In this document: one piece after another, positions 20,710 to 32,405 of the stretch
Layout of the letters: every line of letters starts with the position of its first letter
Position numbering within the stretch: position 1 is the first letter of the stretch
Assembly: GCF_000819765.1 (NCBI RefSeq)
Contig: NZ_CDBT01000008.1
Span: 273,916-337,915, forward strand
Reading direction: 5' to 3'
Origin: Aeromonas bivalvium
Lineage (GTDB): Bacteria; Pseudomonadota; Gammaproteobacteria; Enterobacterales; Aeromonadaceae
DNA: 64,000 nucleotides
Notes under the pieces: model-generated
Database searches by the model: none
What the model was told of the DNA's origin: nothing
Seen by the model: only the letters and a program-made list of their open reading frames with translations
Translations under genes and position numbers: made by a program

Positions 20710-21438
20710 ATGGCTAAAGTTTCTATGCGCGACATGCTGCAAGCCGGCGTTCACTTCGGTCACCAGACTCGTTACTGGAACCCGAAAATGAAATCCTACA
20801 TCTTCGGTGCCCGCAGCAAGGTTCACATCATCAACCTGGAAAAAACCGTTCCTATGTTTGATGAAGCCATGAACTTCGTGAGCTCCGTTGCCGCCAAGAA
20901 AGGCAAGGTACTGTTCGTTGGTACCAAGCGTGCCGCGTCTGAAGCCGTCAAAGAAGCTGCTGCTCGTTGCGATCAGTTCTATGTGAACCATCGCTGGCTG
21001 GGCGGCATGCTGACCAACTGGAAAACCGTTCGTCAGTCCATCAAGCGTCTGAAAGATCTGGAAACCCAGAGCCAGGACGGTACCTTCGAAAAGCTGACCA
21101 AGAAAGAGGCGCTGATGCGTACTCGCGAAATGGAAAAGCTGGAGAAGAGCCTGGGTGGTATCAAGAACATGGGCGGCCTGCCTGACGTTCTGTTCGTGAT
21201 CGATGCCGACCACGAGCACATCGCTATCAAAGAAGCCAACAACCTGGGTATCCCGGTTGTCTCCATCGTTGATACCAACTCCAATCCGGACGGCGTTGAT
21301 TACGTCATCCCGGGTAACGACGATGCGATCCGTGCCGTTCAACTGTACCTGAACGCTGCTGCTGATACCGTACTGGAAGCGCGCGCTCAAGACATCGTTG
21401 TTCAAGCCGAACAAGATGGCTTCGTTGAAGCTGAGTAA
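20710..21438 (+). CDS. rpsB: 30S ribosomal protein S2
   Basis: 242 residues (Escherichia S2 has 241). It begins [20 protein letters not shown] and has the family blocks [30 protein letters not shown] and [21 protein letters not shown]. It is required for late assembly of the small subunit and recruits S1. The ATG at 20710 follows AGAGGT. First gene of the rpsB-tsf unit, with tsf 105 bp downstream behind an attenuator-like hairpin. Confidence 0.98.
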   Translation: MAKVSMRDMLQAGVHFGHQTRYWNPKMKSYIFGARSKVHIINLEKTVPMFDEAMNFVSSVAAKKGKVLFVGTKRAASEAVKEAAARCDQFYVNHRWLGGMLTNWKTVRQSIKRLKDLETQSQDGTFEKLTKKEALMRTREMEKLEKSLGGIKNMGGLPDVLFVIDADHEHIAIKEANNLGIPVVSIVDTNSNPDGVDYVIPGNDDAIRAVQLYLNAAADTVLEARAQDIVVQAEQDGFVEAE

Positions 21439-21489
21439 TTGATAAGGTCTGTTAAAGCCCTTATTAACCAAGCTGATGTAATTGGTTAG

Positions 21490-21516
21490 CAGGGGCCCTT
21501 GTGGCCCCTGTTTCTT
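21490..21516 (+). terminator. Attenuator hairpin between rpsB and tsf
   Basis: An eight-bp stem CAGGGGCC (21490-21497) and GGCCCCTG (21503-21510) is followed by TTTCTT. It probably lowers tsf expression relative to rpsB without ending the transcript. Confidence 0.7.
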
Positions 21517-21543
21517 GATAACTCGAGACCGAGGATACTGGAC

Positions 21544-22425
21544 ATGGCAAATATTTCCGCCGCCCTGGTGAAAGAACTGCGCGAGCGCACCGCCGCTGGC
21601 ATGATGGATTGCAAAAAAGCGCTGGAAGAAGCCAACGGTGATATCGAACTGGCTATCGAAAACATGCGCAAATCTGGTCAGGCCAAAGCCGCCAAGAAAG
21701 CGGGCCGTATCGCCGCCGAAGGCGTGATCTTTGCCCGTACCGAAGGCAAGGTTGCCGTGATGATCGAGCTGAACTGCGAGACCGACTTCGTCTCCAAGGA
21801 TGCCGGCTTCCTGGCCATGGGTCAGAAGATCGTCGAGATCGCTGCCACCCAGAAAATTGCTGACGTTGACGCCCTGAAAGCGGCCGACTTCGGCAACGGC
21901 GAGACCGTCGAGCTGACCATCACCAACCTGATCGCCAAGATCGGTGAGAACATGAACCTGCGTCGCGTGATGCTGGTGGAAGGTGACAACCTGGGTACCT
22001 ACGTGCACGGTTCCCGCATCGGTGTTATCACCAAGCTGACCGGTGGTTCCGACGAGCTGGCCAAAGATCTGGCCATGCACGTTGCTGCCAACAGCCCGCA
22101 GTTCGTCAAGCCCGAAGATGTGTCTGCCGAAGTCGTTGCCAAAGAGCGCGAAATCCAGATCGACATCGCCATCAACTCCGGCAAGCCGAAAGAGATCGCC
22201 GAGAAGATGGTTGAAGGCCGCATGAAGAAGTTCACCGGTGAGGTCTCCCTGACTGGTCAACCCTTCGTCAAGGATCCGTCCATGACCGTTGCCGAGCTGC
22301 TGAAGAAAGAAGGTGCTGACGTTGTCTCCTTCACTCGCTTCGAAGTAGGCGAAGGCATCGAGAAGCAGGAAACTGACTTCGCTGCCGAAGTTGCTGCCCA
22401 GATCGCGGCTGCTCAGAAGGCATAA
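21544..22425 (+). CDS. tsf: Translation elongation factor Ts
   Basis: 293 residues. It exchanges GDP for GTP on EF-Tu. The N-terminal UBA-like region ([20 protein letters not shown]) and the core block [21 protein letters not shown] are typical. The C-terminus is [14 protein letters not shown]. Codon use is strongly biased as in rpsB, which fits very high expression. Confidence 0.98.
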   Translation: MANISAALVKELRERTAAGMMDCKKALEEANGDIELAIENMRKSGQAKAAKKAGRIAAEGVIFARTEGKVAVMIELNCETDFVSKDAGFLAMGQKIVEIAATQKIADVDALKAADFGNGETVELTITNLIAKIGENMNLRRVMLVEGDNLGTYVHGSRIGVITKLTGGSDELAKDLAMHVAANSPQFVKPEDVSAEVVAKEREIQIDIAINSGKPKEIAEKMVEGRMKKFTGEVSLTGQPFVKDPSMTVAELLKKEGADVVSFTRFEVGEGIEKQETDFAAEVAAQIAAAQKA

Positions 22426-22448
22426 CCGAACCGGTTTTCGCTAACTCC

Positions 22449-22475
22449 AGACCGCGACTTATGTCGCGGTCTTTA
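22449..22475 (+). terminator. Attenuator hairpin between tsf and pyrH
   Basis: A ten-bp stem AGACCGCGAC (22449-22458) and GTCGCGGTCT (22463-22472) with a TTAT loop is followed by TTATA. It lies within a cluster transcribed in one direction. Confidence 0.65.
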
Positions 22476-22495
22476 TATGACCAGGAATCAGTGAC

Positions 22496-23230
22496 ATGAG
22501 TACCAATCCCAAACCTGCATACAGACGCGTTCTTCTTAAGTTGAGTGGTGAGGCCCTGCAAGGCGCAGAAGGCTTCGGCATCGATCCGGCAGTACTGGAT
22601 CGCATGGCCCAAGAGATCAAGGAACTGGTTGAGCTGGGTGTTCAGGTCGGTCTGGTCATCGGCGGCGGCAACCTGTTCCGGGGTGCCGGTCTTGCCAAGG
22701 CGGGCATGAACCGCGTGGTGGGTGACCACATGGGTATGCTGGCGACCGTGATGAACGGCCTAGCCATGCGTGATGCCCTGCATCGTGCTTATGTGAATGC
22801 CCGTCTGATGTCTGCCATCTCCCTGCAGGGAATCTGTGACTCCTATGTCTGGGCCGAGGCGATCAGCCAGCTGCGCGCCGGCAAGGTCGTCATCTTCTCC
22901 GCCGGTACCGGCAACCCCTTCTTCACGACCGATTCTGCGGCCTGCCTGCGCGGGATCGAGATCGAGGCTGACGTCGTGCTCAAGGCCACCAAGGTCGACG
23001 GTGTTTACAGCGATGATCCGGTTAAGAATCCGGACGCCGTGCTGTATCATGAGCTGAGCTATGACGAAGTGCTTGATAAAGAACTCAAAGTAATGGATCT
23101 TGCCGCCTTTACCCTGGCGCGTGACCACGACCTGCCGATCCGGGTGTTCAACATGAACAAGCCGGGTGCCCTGCGTCGGGTTATCATGGGTGAGCCGGAA
23201 GGCACCCTGATCCACCACATTGGTAAATGA
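22496..23230 (+). CDS. pyrH: Uridylate kinase (UMP kinase)
   Basis: 244 residues. It phosphorylates UMP to UDP, the gateway to all pyrimidine nucleotides, and is activated by GTP and inhibited by UTP in this family. Motifs: KLSGEALQG (~15-23), [12 protein letters not shown] (~56-67), [16 protein letters not shown] (~137-152) and the C-terminal [14 protein letters not shown]. The length is standard. An imperfect hairpin separates it from frr. Confidence 0.98.
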   Translation: MSTNPKPAYRRVLLKLSGEALQGAEGFGIDPAVLDRMAQEIKELVELGVQVGLVIGGGNLFRGAGLAKAGMNRVVGDHMGMLATVMNGLAMRDALHRAYVNARLMSAISLQGICDSYVWAEAISQLRAGKVVIFSAGTGNPFFTTDSAACLRGIEIEADVVLKATKVDGVYSDDPVKNPDAVLYHELSYDEVLDKELKVMDLAAFTLARDHDLPIRVFNMNKPGALRRVIMGEPEGTLIHHIGK

Positions 23231-23314
23231 GCCGACAGGACTCTTATCCATTACGTCAGTAAATAAGTCAGAAACGGACCCGTTGCGGGTTCGTTCGCCA
23301 AAAGGAAAACCACT

Positions 23315-23872
23315 GTGATCAACGAGATTAAAAACGACGCCAAGGACCGCATGTCCAAGAGCGTAGAATCGCTCAAATCCCAGATGTCCAAGATCCGTAC
23401 TGGCCGCGCTCACCCGAGCCTGCTCGACGGCATCCAGGTTGAGTACTATGGCGCAGCGACTCCGCTCAAGCAGTTGGCCAACGTGGTGGCTGAAGATGCC
23501 CGCACCCTGTCCATCTCCATCTTCGATCGCTCCATGATCCAGGCGGTGGAAAAAGCCATCCTGACCTCGGATCTGGGCCTGAACCCGTCCAGCAACGGCC
23601 AGACCCTGCGGGTGCCGCTGCCGCCGCTGACCGAAGAGCGCCGCAAGGATCTGACCAAGATCGTCCGTGCCGAGGCCGAAGGTGCCCGCGTCGCCGTGCG
23701 CAACATCCGCCGCGATGCCAACGCAGACCTGAAGGCGCTGCTCAAGGACAAGGAGATCTCCGAAGACGACGACCGTCGTGCCCAGGAAGAGATCCAGAAA
23801 CTCACCGATTCCTTCGTCAAGCTGGTGGATGAAGCCCTGGCCGCGAAGGAAAAGGAGCTAATGGAAATCTAA
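23315..23872 (+). CDS. frr: Ribosome recycling factor
   Basis: 185 residues from a GTG at 23315 preceded by AAAGGAAAA; Escherichia frr also uses GTG. With EF-G it splits the ribosome after termination. The three-helix domain ([22 protein letters not shown]) and the conserved [19 protein letters not shown] are present. Confidence 0.98.
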   Translation: MINEIKNDAKDRMSKSVESLKSQMSKIRTGRAHPSLLDGIQVEYYGAATPLKQLANVVAEDARTLSISIFDRSMIQAVEKAILTSDLGLNPSSNGQTLRVPLPPLTEERRKDLTKIVRAEAEGARVAVRNIRRDANADLKALLKDKEISEDDDRRAQEEIQKLTDSFVKLVDEALAAKEKELMEI

Positions 23873-23893
23873 GGCTCTGACAGGTATATTACG

Positions 23894-23932
23894 AGCGCCG
23901 TGTAGTGCCCCTGCACGGCGCTTTTGTCTTTG
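23894..23932 (+). terminator. Attenuator or terminator between frr and uppS
   Basis: A nine-bp stem AGCGCCGTG (23894-23902) and CACGGCGCT (23914-23922) is followed by a T-rich stretch (TTTGTCTTTG). Confidence 0.7.
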
Positions 23933-23944
23933 TGGGAGAAATGA

Positions 23945-24721
23945 ATGTCGCGTTTGGCAGCGTTAGGCGATAGCGCCAACCAGTGTCTGCCCCGTCATGT
24001 GGCCATCATCATGGATGGCAACGGGCGCTGGGCCGAGAACCGTGGCAAGATGCGGGTCTATGGGCACAAGGCCGGCGTCAAGGCCGTGCGGGCTGCCGTC
24101 ACCTTTGCCGCCCAGGCCAAGATGGAAGCCTTGACCCTGTTTGCGTTCTCCAGCGAGAACTGGCGTCGCCCGGAAGGGGAGGTCAGTGCCCTGATGGAAC
24201 TCTTCCTCACCGTATTGGGCAGCGAGGTCAAGAAGCTGCATAGCCATGGCATCCGCTTGCGGGTCATCGGCGATACCTCGCGTTTCAGCGAGCGGCTGCG
24301 AGGCAAGATCGCCAAGGCGGAGGCGCTGACCGATGGCAACACAGGTCTGACCCTCAACATCGCAGCCAACTACGGCGGCCAGTGGGACATAGCCCAGGCG
24401 GCGCGCCAACTGGCACGGGCCGTGGCGGCCGGCGAGCTGCAGGCCGACGAGATAGATGAGACACGACTGGGGCAAGCCATCTGCATGGCGGACCTGCCTG
24501 CGGTCGATCTGCTGATCCGCACCGGTGGTGATCACCGCATCAGCAACTTTTTGTTATGGCAGCTCGCCTATGCCGAGCTCCATTTTACCCCTGTGTTATG
24601 GCCCGACTTTGACGAGGCCGAGTTCAGTGAGGCAGTTGCCTCTTTCGTGGCCCGCGAGCGTCGCTTCGGGTGTACGGGTGAACAGATCCGGGAATTGATC
24701 GCCGCGCAACAGACCGGCTAA
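23945..24721 (+). CDS. uppS: (2E,6E)-farnesyl-diphosphate-specific undecaprenyl diphosphate synthase
   Basis: 258 residues. It adds isopentenyl units to farnesyl diphosphate to make C55-PP, the carrier for peptidoglycan and O-antigen. Catalytic Asp24 lies in [18 protein letters not shown] and the C-terminal [20 protein letters not shown] are present. His196, Arg197, Ser199 and Glu210 match the substrate and metal ligands of the Escherichia enzyme. The residue before the histidine is Asp195 where Escherichia has Glu198, a conservative change. Confidence 0.97.
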   Translation: MSRLAALGDSANQCLPRHVAIIMDGNGRWAENRGKMRVYGHKAGVKAVRAAVTFAAQAKMEALTLFAFSSENWRRPEGEVSALMELFLTVLGSEVKKLHSHGIRLRVIGDTSRFSERLRGKIAKAEALTDGNTGLTLNIAANYGGQWDIAQAARQLARAVAAGELQADEIDETRLGQAICMADLPAVDLLIRTGGDHRISNFLLWQLAYAELHFTPVLWPDFDEAEFSEAVASFVARERRFGCTGEQIRELIAAQQTG

Positions 24722-24748
24722 ACCCCGCTCCCAAGAGAGAGGTTTCTT

Positions 24749-25606
24749 TTGCTAAAACAACGAATTATTACCGCATTGTGTCTGATCCCCCTGGTGCTGG
24801 GGGCGCTGTTTTTCTTGCCTTTGAAATTTTTTGCCCTGTTGGCAGCCCTGGTCTTTCTGCTGGCCAGCCGTGAATGGAGTGGTTTTGTGAGTGCCGAGCG
24901 GCGGGAATGGATCCCGCTGCTGTTCTGTCTGTTGCTGGGGGCCAGTCTGATGTGGCTGCCGGTGGAGCAGTTATGGGCGCCGGACCTGCATCCCCTGCTG
25001 ATGGGGGTACTCTGGACCGCCGCCAGCTGGTGGCTGCTCGGCCTGCTGCTGGTGCTGCGCTATCCCCAAAGCGCCCGGCTGTGGAAGGCATCCATCTGGC
25101 TCAAGTCCCTGTTCGGTCTGGTGACCCTGATCCCCTTCTTCTGGTCCATGGTCGCCATTCGCGGCTACAACTTCTATCACGACTCCGCCATGGGCGCCTG
25201 GATCCTGCTGTTTGTCATGGGGCTGGTCTGGGCGGCAGATTCTGGCGCGTATTTTTTCGGCAAGGCGTTCGGCAAGCACAAGCTGGCGCCGGCGGTCAGC
25301 CCGGGTAAAACCATAGAGGGGCTGTGCGGCGGCCTGTTTACCGCCGGATTGCTGGCGGTCGGGGTCACCTGGTTCATGGGCTTCGTCCCCGCCAAGATGG
25401 GGATAGTGCTGCTCTGCTCCCTGCTGGCGGTGCTGGCCTCCGTGCTCGGCGATCTGACCGAAAGCATGTTCAAGCGCGAGGCAGGCATCAAGGATTCCGG
25501 CACCCTGCTGCCCGGCCATGGCGGCATCCTGGATCGCATCGACAGCCTGACCGCGGCGCTGCCCGTGTTCCTGCTCAGCTATCTGCTGCTGAGCCAGGGG
25601 GTCTGA
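24749..25606 (+). CDS. cdsA: Phosphatidate cytidylyltransferase
   Basis: 285 residues from a TTG at 24749, six bases after AGAGAGG. It makes CDP-diacylglycerol from phosphatidic acid and CTP in the inner membrane. It has about eight hydrophobic segments and the family signature near the C-terminus ([19 protein letters not shown]), with [12 protein letters not shown] before it. The last base of its stop is the first base of the dxr start. Confidence 0.96.
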   Translation: MLKQRIITALCLIPLVLGALFFLPLKFFALLAALVFLLASREWSGFVSAERREWIPLLFCLLLGASLMWLPVEQLWAPDLHPLLMGVLWTAASWWLLGLLLVLRYPQSARLWKASIWLKSLFGLVTLIPFFWSMVAIRGYNFYHDSAMGAWILLFVMGLVWAADSGAYFFGKAFGKHKLAPAVSPGKTIEGLCGGLFTAGLLAVGVTWFMGFVPAKMGIVLLCSLLAVLASVLGDLTESMFKREAGIKDSGTLLPGHGGILDRIDSLTAALPVFLLSYLLLSQGV

Positions 25607-26802
25607 TGCGCCAGCTCGTGATCCTGGGGGCCTCCGGCTCCATCGGCCAGAGCACCCTCAAGGTGCTGCGGCAGAATCCCGGGCGCTGGCAGGTGCTGGC
25701 CCTGACCGCCTGGCGCAGCCTGGATGCCATGGTGCGTGATTGCCTAGAATTCTCTCCTCGCTTCGCCGTCATGGTGGACGAGACGGCCGCCCGCGAACTG
25801 GCGAGCCGGCTCAAGGCCCACGGCAGCCAGACCCGGGTGCTGTCCGGCGCCAAGGCTCTGTGTGAGGTGGCGGCGCACCCCGATGCCCACAGCGTGATGG
25901 CCGCCATCGTCGGTGCGGCCGGGCTGGCTCCTACCATGGCCGCCGTGCGTGCCGGCAAACGCATTCTGCTGGCCAACAAGGAGGCCCTGGTGATGTCCGG
26001 CGCCTTCTTCATGGAGGCGGTGCGCGACCATGGTGCCGAGCTGCTGCCCATCGACAGCGAACACAATGCCATCTTCCAGTGCCTGCCCGAGGCCATCCAG
26101 CGTCAGCCCGGCTTCTGCGATCTGGCCGCCGCCGGCATCAGCAAGATACTGCTCACCGGCTCCGGTGGCCCGTTTCGCTACAGCGACATCGACGAACTGG
26201 CCTCTGTCACCCCGGCCCAGGCGGTGGCGCACCCCAACTGGTCCATGGGGGCCAAGATCTCGGTGGACTCCGCCACCATGTTCAACAAGGGGCTGGAGTA
26301 CATAGAGGCGCGCTGGCTGTTCAATGCCACCCCCGAGCAGATCCAGGTGGTCATCCATCCCCAGTCGGTCATCCACTCCATGGTGCAGTACAAGGATGGC
26401 TCCGTGCTGGCCCAGCTCGGCAACCCGGACATGTGCACCCCCATCGCCCACGCCCTGGCCTATCCGGACCGCATCTCCTCCGGGGTGGAACCTTTGGATT
26501 TCTTCAGTGTCGGAGAGTTCAGCTTTATCCGGCCCGACCTGGATCGTTACCCCTGCCTGGCCCTGGCCATGGCGGCCTGCCGACAAGGTCAGGCGGCTAC
26601 CACGGCCCTCAATGCTGCCAACGAAGCGGCGGTAGCGGCTTTCCTTGCCGAGCGCATCGGTTTCATGGATATTGCCAGAGTCAACGAGGCGGCCCTGCAG
26701 GCCTTCGGTCAGCAGGGTGCCGGTTCGCTGGATGATTTGATTGCCCTGGACGGGGCGGCCCGGGCCCGGGCTCACGACTTGATTGAGGAACTTAGCCGAT
26801 GA
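25606..26802 (+). CDS. ispC: 1-deoxy-D-xylulose 5-phosphate reductoisomerase
   Basis: 398 residues (also called dxr). It makes MEP in the non-mevalonate isoprenoid pathway, feeding uppS. The N-terminal NADPH fold has [11 protein letters not shown]; the metal and substrate sites show [19 protein letters not shown] and [23 protein letters not shown]. The start overlaps the cdsA stop as TGATG, indicating coupled translation. Confidence 0.98.
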   Translation: MRQLVILGASGSIGQSTLKVLRQNPGRWQVLALTAWRSLDAMVRDCLEFSPRFAVMVDETAARELASRLKAHGSQTRVLSGAKALCEVAAHPDAHSVMAAIVGAAGLAPTMAAVRAGKRILLANKEALVMSGAFFMEAVRDHGAELLPIDSEHNAIFQCLPEAIQRQPGFCDLAAAGISKILLTGSGGPFRYSDIDELASVTPAQAVAHPNWSMGAKISVDSATMFNKGLEYIEARWLFNATPEQIQVVIHPQSVIHSMVQYKDGSVLAQLGNPDMCTPIAHALAYPDRISSGVEPLDFFSVGEFSFIRPDLDRYPCLALAMAACRQGQAATTALNAANEAAVAAFLAERIGFMDIARVNEAALQAFGQQGAGSLDDLIALDGAARARAHDLIEELSR

Positions 26803-26876
26803 ATGACGCGCTCAGGCAGATTGCCACTCCCCCCTTCGGGTGCAGGGTTGCACACCGAGTCGAGGTGCTGGGCTGA
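26799..26876 (+). CDS. Possible 25-codon ORF coupling dxr to rseP
   Basis: An ATG overlaps the dxr stop (ATGA), eight bases after GAGGAA. The reading frame [20 protein letters not shown]... runs 25 codons and its TGA overlaps the rseP start as TGATG. It fills the 73-bp gap exactly. The peptide matches nothing I recognise and may serve only to carry ribosomes to rseP. Confidence 0.4.
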   Translation: MNDALRQIATPPFGCRVAHRVEVLG

Positions 26877-28228
26877 TGGGCACGCTGTTGTGGAACATAG
26901 GCGCCTTCATCGTCGCCCTCGGGTTGCTGGTCGCGGTACATGAATTTGGCCACTTCTGGGTGGCTCGTCGTTGCGGCGTCAAGGTGGAGCGCTTCTCCAT
27001 CGGTTTTGGCAAGGCTATCTGGCGCAAGATGGGCAAGGATGGCACCGAGTATGTGCTGGCCCTGATCCCGCTCGGCGGCTACGTCAAGATGCTGGATGGC
27101 CGGGTCGACGAGCTCAAGCCGGGGGAGGAGGCCCAGGCCTTCAACCACAAGAGCGTCTGGGCGCGGATGGCCATCGTCGCCGCCGGCCCCATGGCGAACT
27201 TCGTGTTTGCGCTGTTCGCCTTCTGGCTGATGTTCATGATAGGGGTACCGAGCGTCAAGCCCATCGTCGATGAGGTGCGCACCGGATCCATCGCCGCCGA
27301 GGCGGGGGTGCTGCCCGGCATGCAGATTGTCGAGGTGGCCGGTGAGCCGACCGGCGACTGGGAGAGCATCACCTATGCCCTCATCAGCCACCTGGGGGAA
27401 GACGCGGTCACCCTCAAGCTGACTGCGCCCCAGAGCAGCTATGTCACCGACAAGACGCTGATGCTGCACGACTGGCAGTTCGATCCGGACAAGGAGTCCC
27501 CCATCTCCAGCCTGGGGATAGTGCCCCTGGGTGCCAAGGTGCTGCCTGTGGTGGCCGAGGTGGTGGAGGGGAGCGCCGCCGCGGCGGCCGGGATGCGCAA
27601 GGGCGACAAGATCCTGACCCTGGAGGGGGAGCCGCTGGCCGACTGGGCTCGCTTCGTGAGCCAGGTGCAGTCCTCTCCCGAGCAACCCCTGCGGCTGACC
27701 ATAGCGCGAGATGGCAGCGAACTGCTCATCGAGCTGACCCCCCAGTCCAGGCAGGTGAAGGGCAAGGCGGTGGGATTCGTAGGAATATCGCCTCAGGTGG
27801 TTCCATTACCGGATGAATATCGAATTCTGTTACAGTATGGGCCGTTCGATGCCCTCTGGCAGGGTATGCACAAGACCTGGAGCCTGATCACGCTCACCTT
27901 CGACATGATAGGCAAGCTGATCGGTGGCATAGTGTCGCTGGACAACCTGAGCGGCCCCATCTCCATCGCCAAGGGCGCGGGCAACAGCGCCGATTATGGT
28001 CTGGTCTATTTTCTCGGTTTCCTGGCGCTGATCAGCGTCAACCTGGGGATCATCAATCTGTTCCCCCTGCCGGTGCTCGATGGCGGCCACCTGGTTTACT
28101 TCCTCATCGAGGCGGTGACCGGCAAGCCGGTCTCGGAGCGGATCCAGGAAGTGGGGTTCAGGATAGGCGCCGCCATTCTGATGTTGCTGATGGGTATTGC
28201 GCTGTTTAATGATTTCGCTCGCCTCTGA
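26876..28228 (+). CDS. rseP: RIP metalloprotease RseP (site-2 protease)
   Basis: 450 residues, as in Escherichia. It cuts anti-sigma factor RseA inside the membrane after DegS, releasing sigma E, and clears signal peptides. The zinc site H22EFGH26 is in the first membrane helix; two PDZ domains lie between ~115 and ~305; LPVLDGGHL near 400 supplies the third ligand Asp. A small ORF overlaps its start codon. It sits directly before bamA, whose expression sigma E controls in relatives. Confidence 0.97.
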   Translation: MGTLLWNIGAFIVALGLLVAVHEFGHFWVARRCGVKVERFSIGFGKAIWRKMGKDGTEYVLALIPLGGYVKMLDGRVDELKPGEEAQAFNHKSVWARMAIVAAGPMANFVFALFAFWLMFMIGVPSVKPIVDEVRTGSIAAEAGVLPGMQIVEVAGEPTGDWESITYALISHLGEDAVTLKLTAPQSSYVTDKTLMLHDWQFDPDKESPISSLGIVPLGAKVLPVVAEVVEGSAAAAAGMRKGDKILTLEGEPLADWARFVSQVQSSPEQPLRLTIARDGSELLIELTPQSRQVKGKAVGFVGISPQVVPLPDEYRILLQYGPFDALWQGMHKTWSLITLTFDMIGKLIGGIVSLDNLSGPISIAKGAGNSADYGLVYFLGFLALISVNLGIINLFPLPVLDGGHLVYFLIEAVTGKPVSERIQEVGFRIGAAILMLLMGIALFNDFARL

Positions 28229-28262
28229 GGCCAGAGCATCAACAAGGACACATAAGAACAAA

Positions 28263-30686
28263 ATGGCTGTTAAAAAAGCATTGGTGTTGAGTTGCCTGCT
28301 GGGTGCCAGCTTCCTGGCCCAGGCGGCCCCTGCCTCTTTTGTGGTGCAAGACATTCAGGTCGACGGTTTGCAGCGGGTGACCCTGGGCGCCGCCCTGTTG
28401 AACCTGCCGATCCGGGTCGGTGACACCGTGGATCCCGTCACCCTGGCCGCCGCCATCAAGCGGCTCTACGCCTCGGGCAACTTCGAGGACGTCAAGGTCT
28501 ATCGGGACGGCAACGTGCTGCAAGTGGCGGTCAAGGAGCGGCCGACCATCTCCAGCATCGAGTTCTCCGGCAACAAGGACATCAAGGAAGAGCAGCTGAC
28601 CCAGAGCCTGGAGTCCTCCGGCATCCGGGTGGGCGACCCCCTTGATCGCACCGTGCTGAGCTCCCTCGAGAAGGGACTGGAAGACTTCTACTACGGCGTG
28701 GGCAAGTACTCCGCCAAGGTCAAGGCCATCGTCACCCCGCTGCCCCGCAACCGGGTCGACCTCAAGTTCACCTTCGTGGAAGGGGAAGCGGCCAAGATCC
28801 AGCAGATCAACATCGTCGGCAACCAGGTGTTCCCGGAAGAGAAGCTGCTGGCCCAGCTCTCCTTGAAAGATGACGTGCCCTGGTGGAACTTCACCGGCGA
28901 TCAGCGTTATCAGAAGCAGAAGCTGGCCGGCGACATCGAGGTGCTGCGCTCCTACTACCTGGACCGCGGCTACATCCGCTTCGCCCAGGAGTCGACCCAG
29001 GTCTCCATGACCCCGGACAAGAAGGGGGTCTATGTCACCCTCAATCTCAAGGAAGGGGATCAGTACAAGGTCTCCGGCGTCCAGCTCAAGGGCGACATGA
29101 TAGATCGCGGTGGCGAGATGAAGGAGCTGATCCCCATCGAGGCGGGCAGCGTCTATTCCGCCAGCCAGGTGACCCACACCGAAGAGGTGCTCTCCAAGTT
29201 CCTCGGCCGTTACGGCTACGCCTATCCCAAGGTCACCACCTTCCCGCAGATCAATGACGAGAGCAAAGAGGTGGAGCTCATCGTCAACATAGAGCCGGGC
29301 CCCCGTGTCTATGTGCGCAACATCAACTTCAGCGGCAACGTCACCACCCAGGATGAGGTGCTGCGTCGCGAGATGCGCCAGATGGAGGGCACCTGGCTCT
29401 CCTCCGACAACGTCGAACAGTCCAAGACCCGTCTCAACCGTCTCGGCTTCTTCGAAAGCGCGGACGTGGACACCAAGCGGGTGCCTGGCCGGGACGATCA
29501 GGTCGATCTCGACTTCAAGGTCAAGGAACAGCCGGCGGGCTCCATCAACGCCGGTGTCGGCTATGGTACCGAGTCGGGTCTGAGCCTGCAGGCGGGCCTG
29601 CAGCAGGACAACTTCATGGGCACCGGCAAGAAGATCGGCATCTCCGCCAGTACCAACAAGTACTCCAAGAGCGTCGATCTGAGCTACAACGATCCCTACT
29701 TCACCGTGGACGGTGTCAGCCTGGGCGGTCGCCTCTACTACAACGAGTTCAGTGCGGCCGATGCCAACATCGTCGACTACGAGAACACCACCATAGGTTT
29801 CCGTCTCTCCAGCGGCTTCCCGGTCAACGAGAACAACCGCCTCGACTTCAGCCTCGGGATCGAGAACAACAAGCTCTCCCAGCCCAACCCCTATCAGCAG
29901 GTAGAGGAGTTCTGGAAGGTCTACAACGGCAACATTGACGGCGACAACCGGTTGACCTTCAACACGGTCGACTTCACCGCAGGCTGGACCCGTTCCACCC
30001 TCAACAAGGGCACCTTCCCGACCGACGGCAACCGCCAGCGGGTCAATGCCAAGGTGACGATTCCCGGCATGGATCTGCAGTACTTCAAGCTCAACGCCGA
30101 GGATGCCCACTACTTCCCGTTCGATGCGGATCACCAGTGGGTGCTGATGGCCCGTGCCCGCGCCTCCTACGGCAACGGCTATGGCAACAACGGTGACTAC
30201 GAGCACGTGCTGCCCTTCTTCGAGAACTACTTCGCCGGTGGCTTCGATACCCTGCGTGGCTTCAAGAGCAACACGGTCGGTCCCAAGGCGCTCTACTACT
30301 ACAACGTCGCGGGCAATGACGTGACCCAGGGCACCGACAGCTCGGTGGGGGGCAACGCCCTGGCGGTGGCGTCTCTGGAGATGATAGTGCCGACGCCGTT
30401 TGCGTCCGAGACCTATCAGCCCCAGCTGCGTACCAGCGTCTTCCTCGATGCCGGTTCGGTCTGGGACACCACCTTCGACTATGACCAGTACAAGGATCGT
30501 TGCACCACGGGCTGCAAGTATCTGCTGGACTACTCGGATCCCACCAACTTCCGCGCCTCCTATGGCCTGTCGTTGCAGTGGCTCTCCCCCATGGGCCCCC
30601 TGGTGTTCGCCATCGCGCGGCCGCTCAAGGAGTACGAGGGTGACAGGACAGAGTTCTTCTCGTTCAACATAGGTCGAACCTTCTAA
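28263..30686 (+). CDS. bamA: Outer membrane protein assembly factor BamA
   Basis: 807 residues. It is the core of the BAM complex that folds beta-barrel proteins into the outer membrane. The signal peptide ends at LAQA (about residue 19). Five POTRA domains cover ~21-420, starting [17 protein letters not shown]. The C-terminal barrel has the conserved lock loop GGFDTLRGF and ends in a terminal Phe (NIGRTF). AAGGA sits 14 bases before the start, a rather long spacing. Confidence 0.97.
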   Translation: MAVKKALVLSCLLGASFLAQAAPASFVVQDIQVDGLQRVTLGAALLNLPIRVGDTVDPVTLAAAIKRLYASGNFEDVKVYRDGNVLQVAVKERPTISSIEFSGNKDIKEEQLTQSLESSGIRVGDPLDRTVLSSLEKGLEDFYYGVGKYSAKVKAIVTPLPRNRVDLKFTFVEGEAAKIQQINIVGNQVFPEEKLLAQLSLKDDVPWWNFTGDQRYQKQKLAGDIEVLRSYYLDRGYIRFAQESTQVSMTPDKKGVYVTLNLKEGDQYKVSGVQLKGDMIDRGGEMKELIPIEAGSVYSASQVTHTEEVLSKFLGRYGYAYPKVTTFPQINDESKEVELIVNIEPGPRVYVRNINFSGNVTTQDEVLRREMRQMEGTWLSSDNVEQSKTRLNRLGFFESADVDTKRVPGRDDQVDLDFKVKEQPAGSINAGVGYGTESGLSLQAGLQQDNFMGTGKKIGISASTNKYSKSVDLSYNDPYFTVDGVSLGGRLYYNEFSAADANIVDYENTTIGFRLSSGFPVNENNRLDFSLGIENNKLSQPNPYQQVEEFWKVYNGNIDGDNRLTFNTVDFTAGWTRSTLNKGTFPTDGNRQRVNAKVTIPGMDLQYFKLNAEDAHYFPFDADHQWVLMARARASYGNGYGNNGDYEHVLPFFENYFAGGFDTLRGFKSNTVGPKALYYYNVAGNDVTQGTDSSVGGNALAVASLEMIVPTPFASETYQPQLRTSVFLDAGSVWDTTFDYDQYKDRCTTGCKYLLDYSDPTNFRASYGLSLQWLSPMGPLVFAIARPLKEYEGDRTEFFSFNIGRTF

Positions 30687-30687
30687 C

Positions 30688-30767
30688 AGAAAGGGGCCTT
30701 CCCGGCGCCTTTCTCGATGAGATGCCCTCCTGGTGAGGGCAGGTAATGCCGGGGCCTGTCGGCCCCG
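30688..30767 (+). terminator. Hairpin cluster between bamA and skp
   Basis: An 11-bp stem with one mismatch (30688-30698 and 30704-30714) is followed by two more small hairpins, GCCCTC/GAGGGC near 30724-30740 and CGGGGCC/GGCCCCG at 30750-30767. No long T-run is present, so RNA processing or partial termination is as likely as a full stop. Confidence 0.5.
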
Positions 30768-30848
30768 CCAAGTAACGAGTCGGCACAGGGTGCCGCTTGT
30801 CATTCAAGGTAATCCGTTACCCTCACCTTGAGGGAACAAGGAGTTAGT

Positions 30849-31361
30849 GTGAACAAAGCATTGAAAGTCGCGGGTCTGAGTATTGCTCTGATGGCTGCTG
30901 GCATGGGTTCCGCCCTGGCTGACACCAAGATTGCCGTGGTCGACATGGGCGAAATCTTCCAGAAGCTGCCCCAGCGTGAAGCCGTTTCCCAGAAGCTCAA
31001 AGGCGAGTTCGAGCCGCGCATGCGCGAGCTGCAGAAGCTGGAAGCCGACGGCCAGAAGCTGGTCGAGAAGTTCAAGAAGGATGAAGCCTTCATGAGCGCC
31101 CAGCAGAAGAAGCAGAACCAGGAGAAGCTGGCCAAGCTGCAGATGGAATTCAACCAGAAGCGTCAGGCGTTCGAGCAGGATAACGGCCGTCGTCAGGCGG
31201 AAGAACGCAACAAGATCCTGACCAAGGTGAAAGCTGCCATCGACTCCATCGCCAAGAGCAATGGTTACGATCTGGTGCTGGAGCGCAATGCCGCCCCTTA
31301 CGCCGCCAGCAAGCTGGACATCTCCGGTCAGGTCATTTCTCAGGTCAGCAAGAGCAACTAA
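30849..31361 (+). CDS. skp: Periplasmic chaperone Skp (OmpH)
   Basis: 170 residues from GTG 30849, five bases after AAGGAG. It holds unfolded outer-membrane proteins in the periplasm on their way to BamA. The signal peptide ends at GSALA (about residue 24) and the mature start is DTKIAVVDMGEIFQ. Residues ~50-120 form the long charged helical tentacles (QQKKQNQEKLAKLQMEF). The stop is three bases before lpxD. Confidence 0.95.
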   Translation: MNKALKVAGLSIALMAAGMGSALADTKIAVVDMGEIFQKLPQREAVSQKLKGEFEPRMRELQKLEADGQKLVEKFKKDEAFMSAQQKKQNQEKLAKLQMEFNQKRQAFEQDNGRRQAEERNKILTKVKAAIDSIAKSNGYDLVLERNAAPYAASKLDISGQVISQVSKSN

Positions 31362-31364
31362 TTG

Positions 31365-32387
31365 ATGGTATTCACTCTCGCACAGCTGGCCCAGCAACTG
31401 GGGGCCGAGGTTCATGGGGACGAAAACCTGGAAATTCGCAGGGTAGCGACACTGGAGAAGGCCGGGGAGGGGGATATCACCTTCCTGTCCAACAAGAAGT
31501 ACCGCGACTATCTGGCGCAGAGCAAGGCGAGCGCCGTGCTCATCACAGAGGCGGATCTGCCGTTTTGCCCCACCAATGCCCTGGTGCTCAAGGATCCCTA
31601 TGTCGGCTTTGCCCGGGTTGCCCAGTTGCTGGACACCACGCCGCAGCCGGCCACGGATATCCATCCTAGCGCCGTCATCGCCGCCGATGTCCAGCTGGGT
31701 GAGAGGGTTGCCATCGGTGCCAATGCGGTCATTGAGTCCGGTGTGGTGCTGGGGGACGATGTGCGCATCGGCCCCGGCTGTTTCGTTGGCAAGGACACCC
31801 GGCTGGGAGCCCGCTCCCGCCTGTGGGCCAACGTCACCCTGTATCACAAGGTGACCCTGGGCACCGACTGCCTGGTGCAAGCCGGCACCGTCATCGGGGC
31901 CGATGGCTTTGGCTACGCCAACGAGCGTGGCGAATGGATCAAGATCCCCCAGCTGGGCGGTGTCACCATAGGCAATCGGGTCGAGATAGGCGCCTGTACT
32001 ACCATTGACAGGGGAGCCTTGGAAGACACCCGCATTGCCGACAACGTCATCATCGACAATCAGTGTCAGATCGCCCACAACGTCGAGATCGGTTACGGCA
32101 CCGCCGTGGCGGGTTCGACCGTGATGGCCGGTAGTCTCAAGGTCGGTAAGTATTGTATTATTGGCGGCGCTTCCGTCTTCAACGGGCATATGGAGATCTG
32201 CGACCAGGCCACCGTTACCGGTATGGCCATGGTGATGCGACCCATTACCGAGCCCGGTGTCTACTCCTCCGGCATCCCCCTGCAAACCAATAAAGAGTGG
32301 CGCAAGACCGCCGCCCGGGTGATGCGTATCGACGAGATGCACAAGCGGATAAGCAAGCTTGAGAAGAAACTGGGTGAAGAAGAATAA
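31365..32387 (+). CDS. lpxD: UDP-3-O-(3-hydroxyacyl)glucosamine N-acyltransferase
   Basis: 340 residues from the ATG at 31365; a TTG at 31362 is also possible. It adds the second acyl chain in lipid A synthesis. After a uridine-binding N-terminal domain, hexapeptide repeats run from ~100 to ~290. The catalytic His238 lies in [12 protein letters not shown], and a C-terminal helix ([13 protein letters not shown]) completes the trimer. Confidence 0.97.
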   Translation: MVFTLAQLAQQLGAEVHGDENLEIRRVATLEKAGEGDITFLSNKKYRDYLAQSKASAVLITEADLPFCPTNALVLKDPYVGFARVAQLLDTTPQPATDIHPSAVIAADVQLGERVAIGANAVIESGVVLGDDVRIGPGCFVGKDTRLGARSRLWANVTLYHKVTLGTDCLVQAGTVIGADGFGYANERGEWIKIPQLGGVTIGNRVEIGACTTIDRGALEDTRIADNVIIDNQCQIAHNVEIGYGTAVAGSTVMAGSLKVGKYCIIGGASVFNGHMEICDQATVTGMAMVMRPITEPGVYSSGIPLQTNKEWRKTAARVMRIDEMHKRISKLEKKLGEEE

Positions 32388-32405
32388 TCACGATAGGGTA
32401 CTGTT

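Noticed and set aside
28239-30803. An 854-codon open frame on the minus strand opposite bamA
   Set aside because: It lies wholly opposite an unmistakable BamA gene. GC-rich third positions suppress stop codons on the opposite strand, and the encoded protein is low-complexity Val/Gly/Leu/Asp sequence with no family match.
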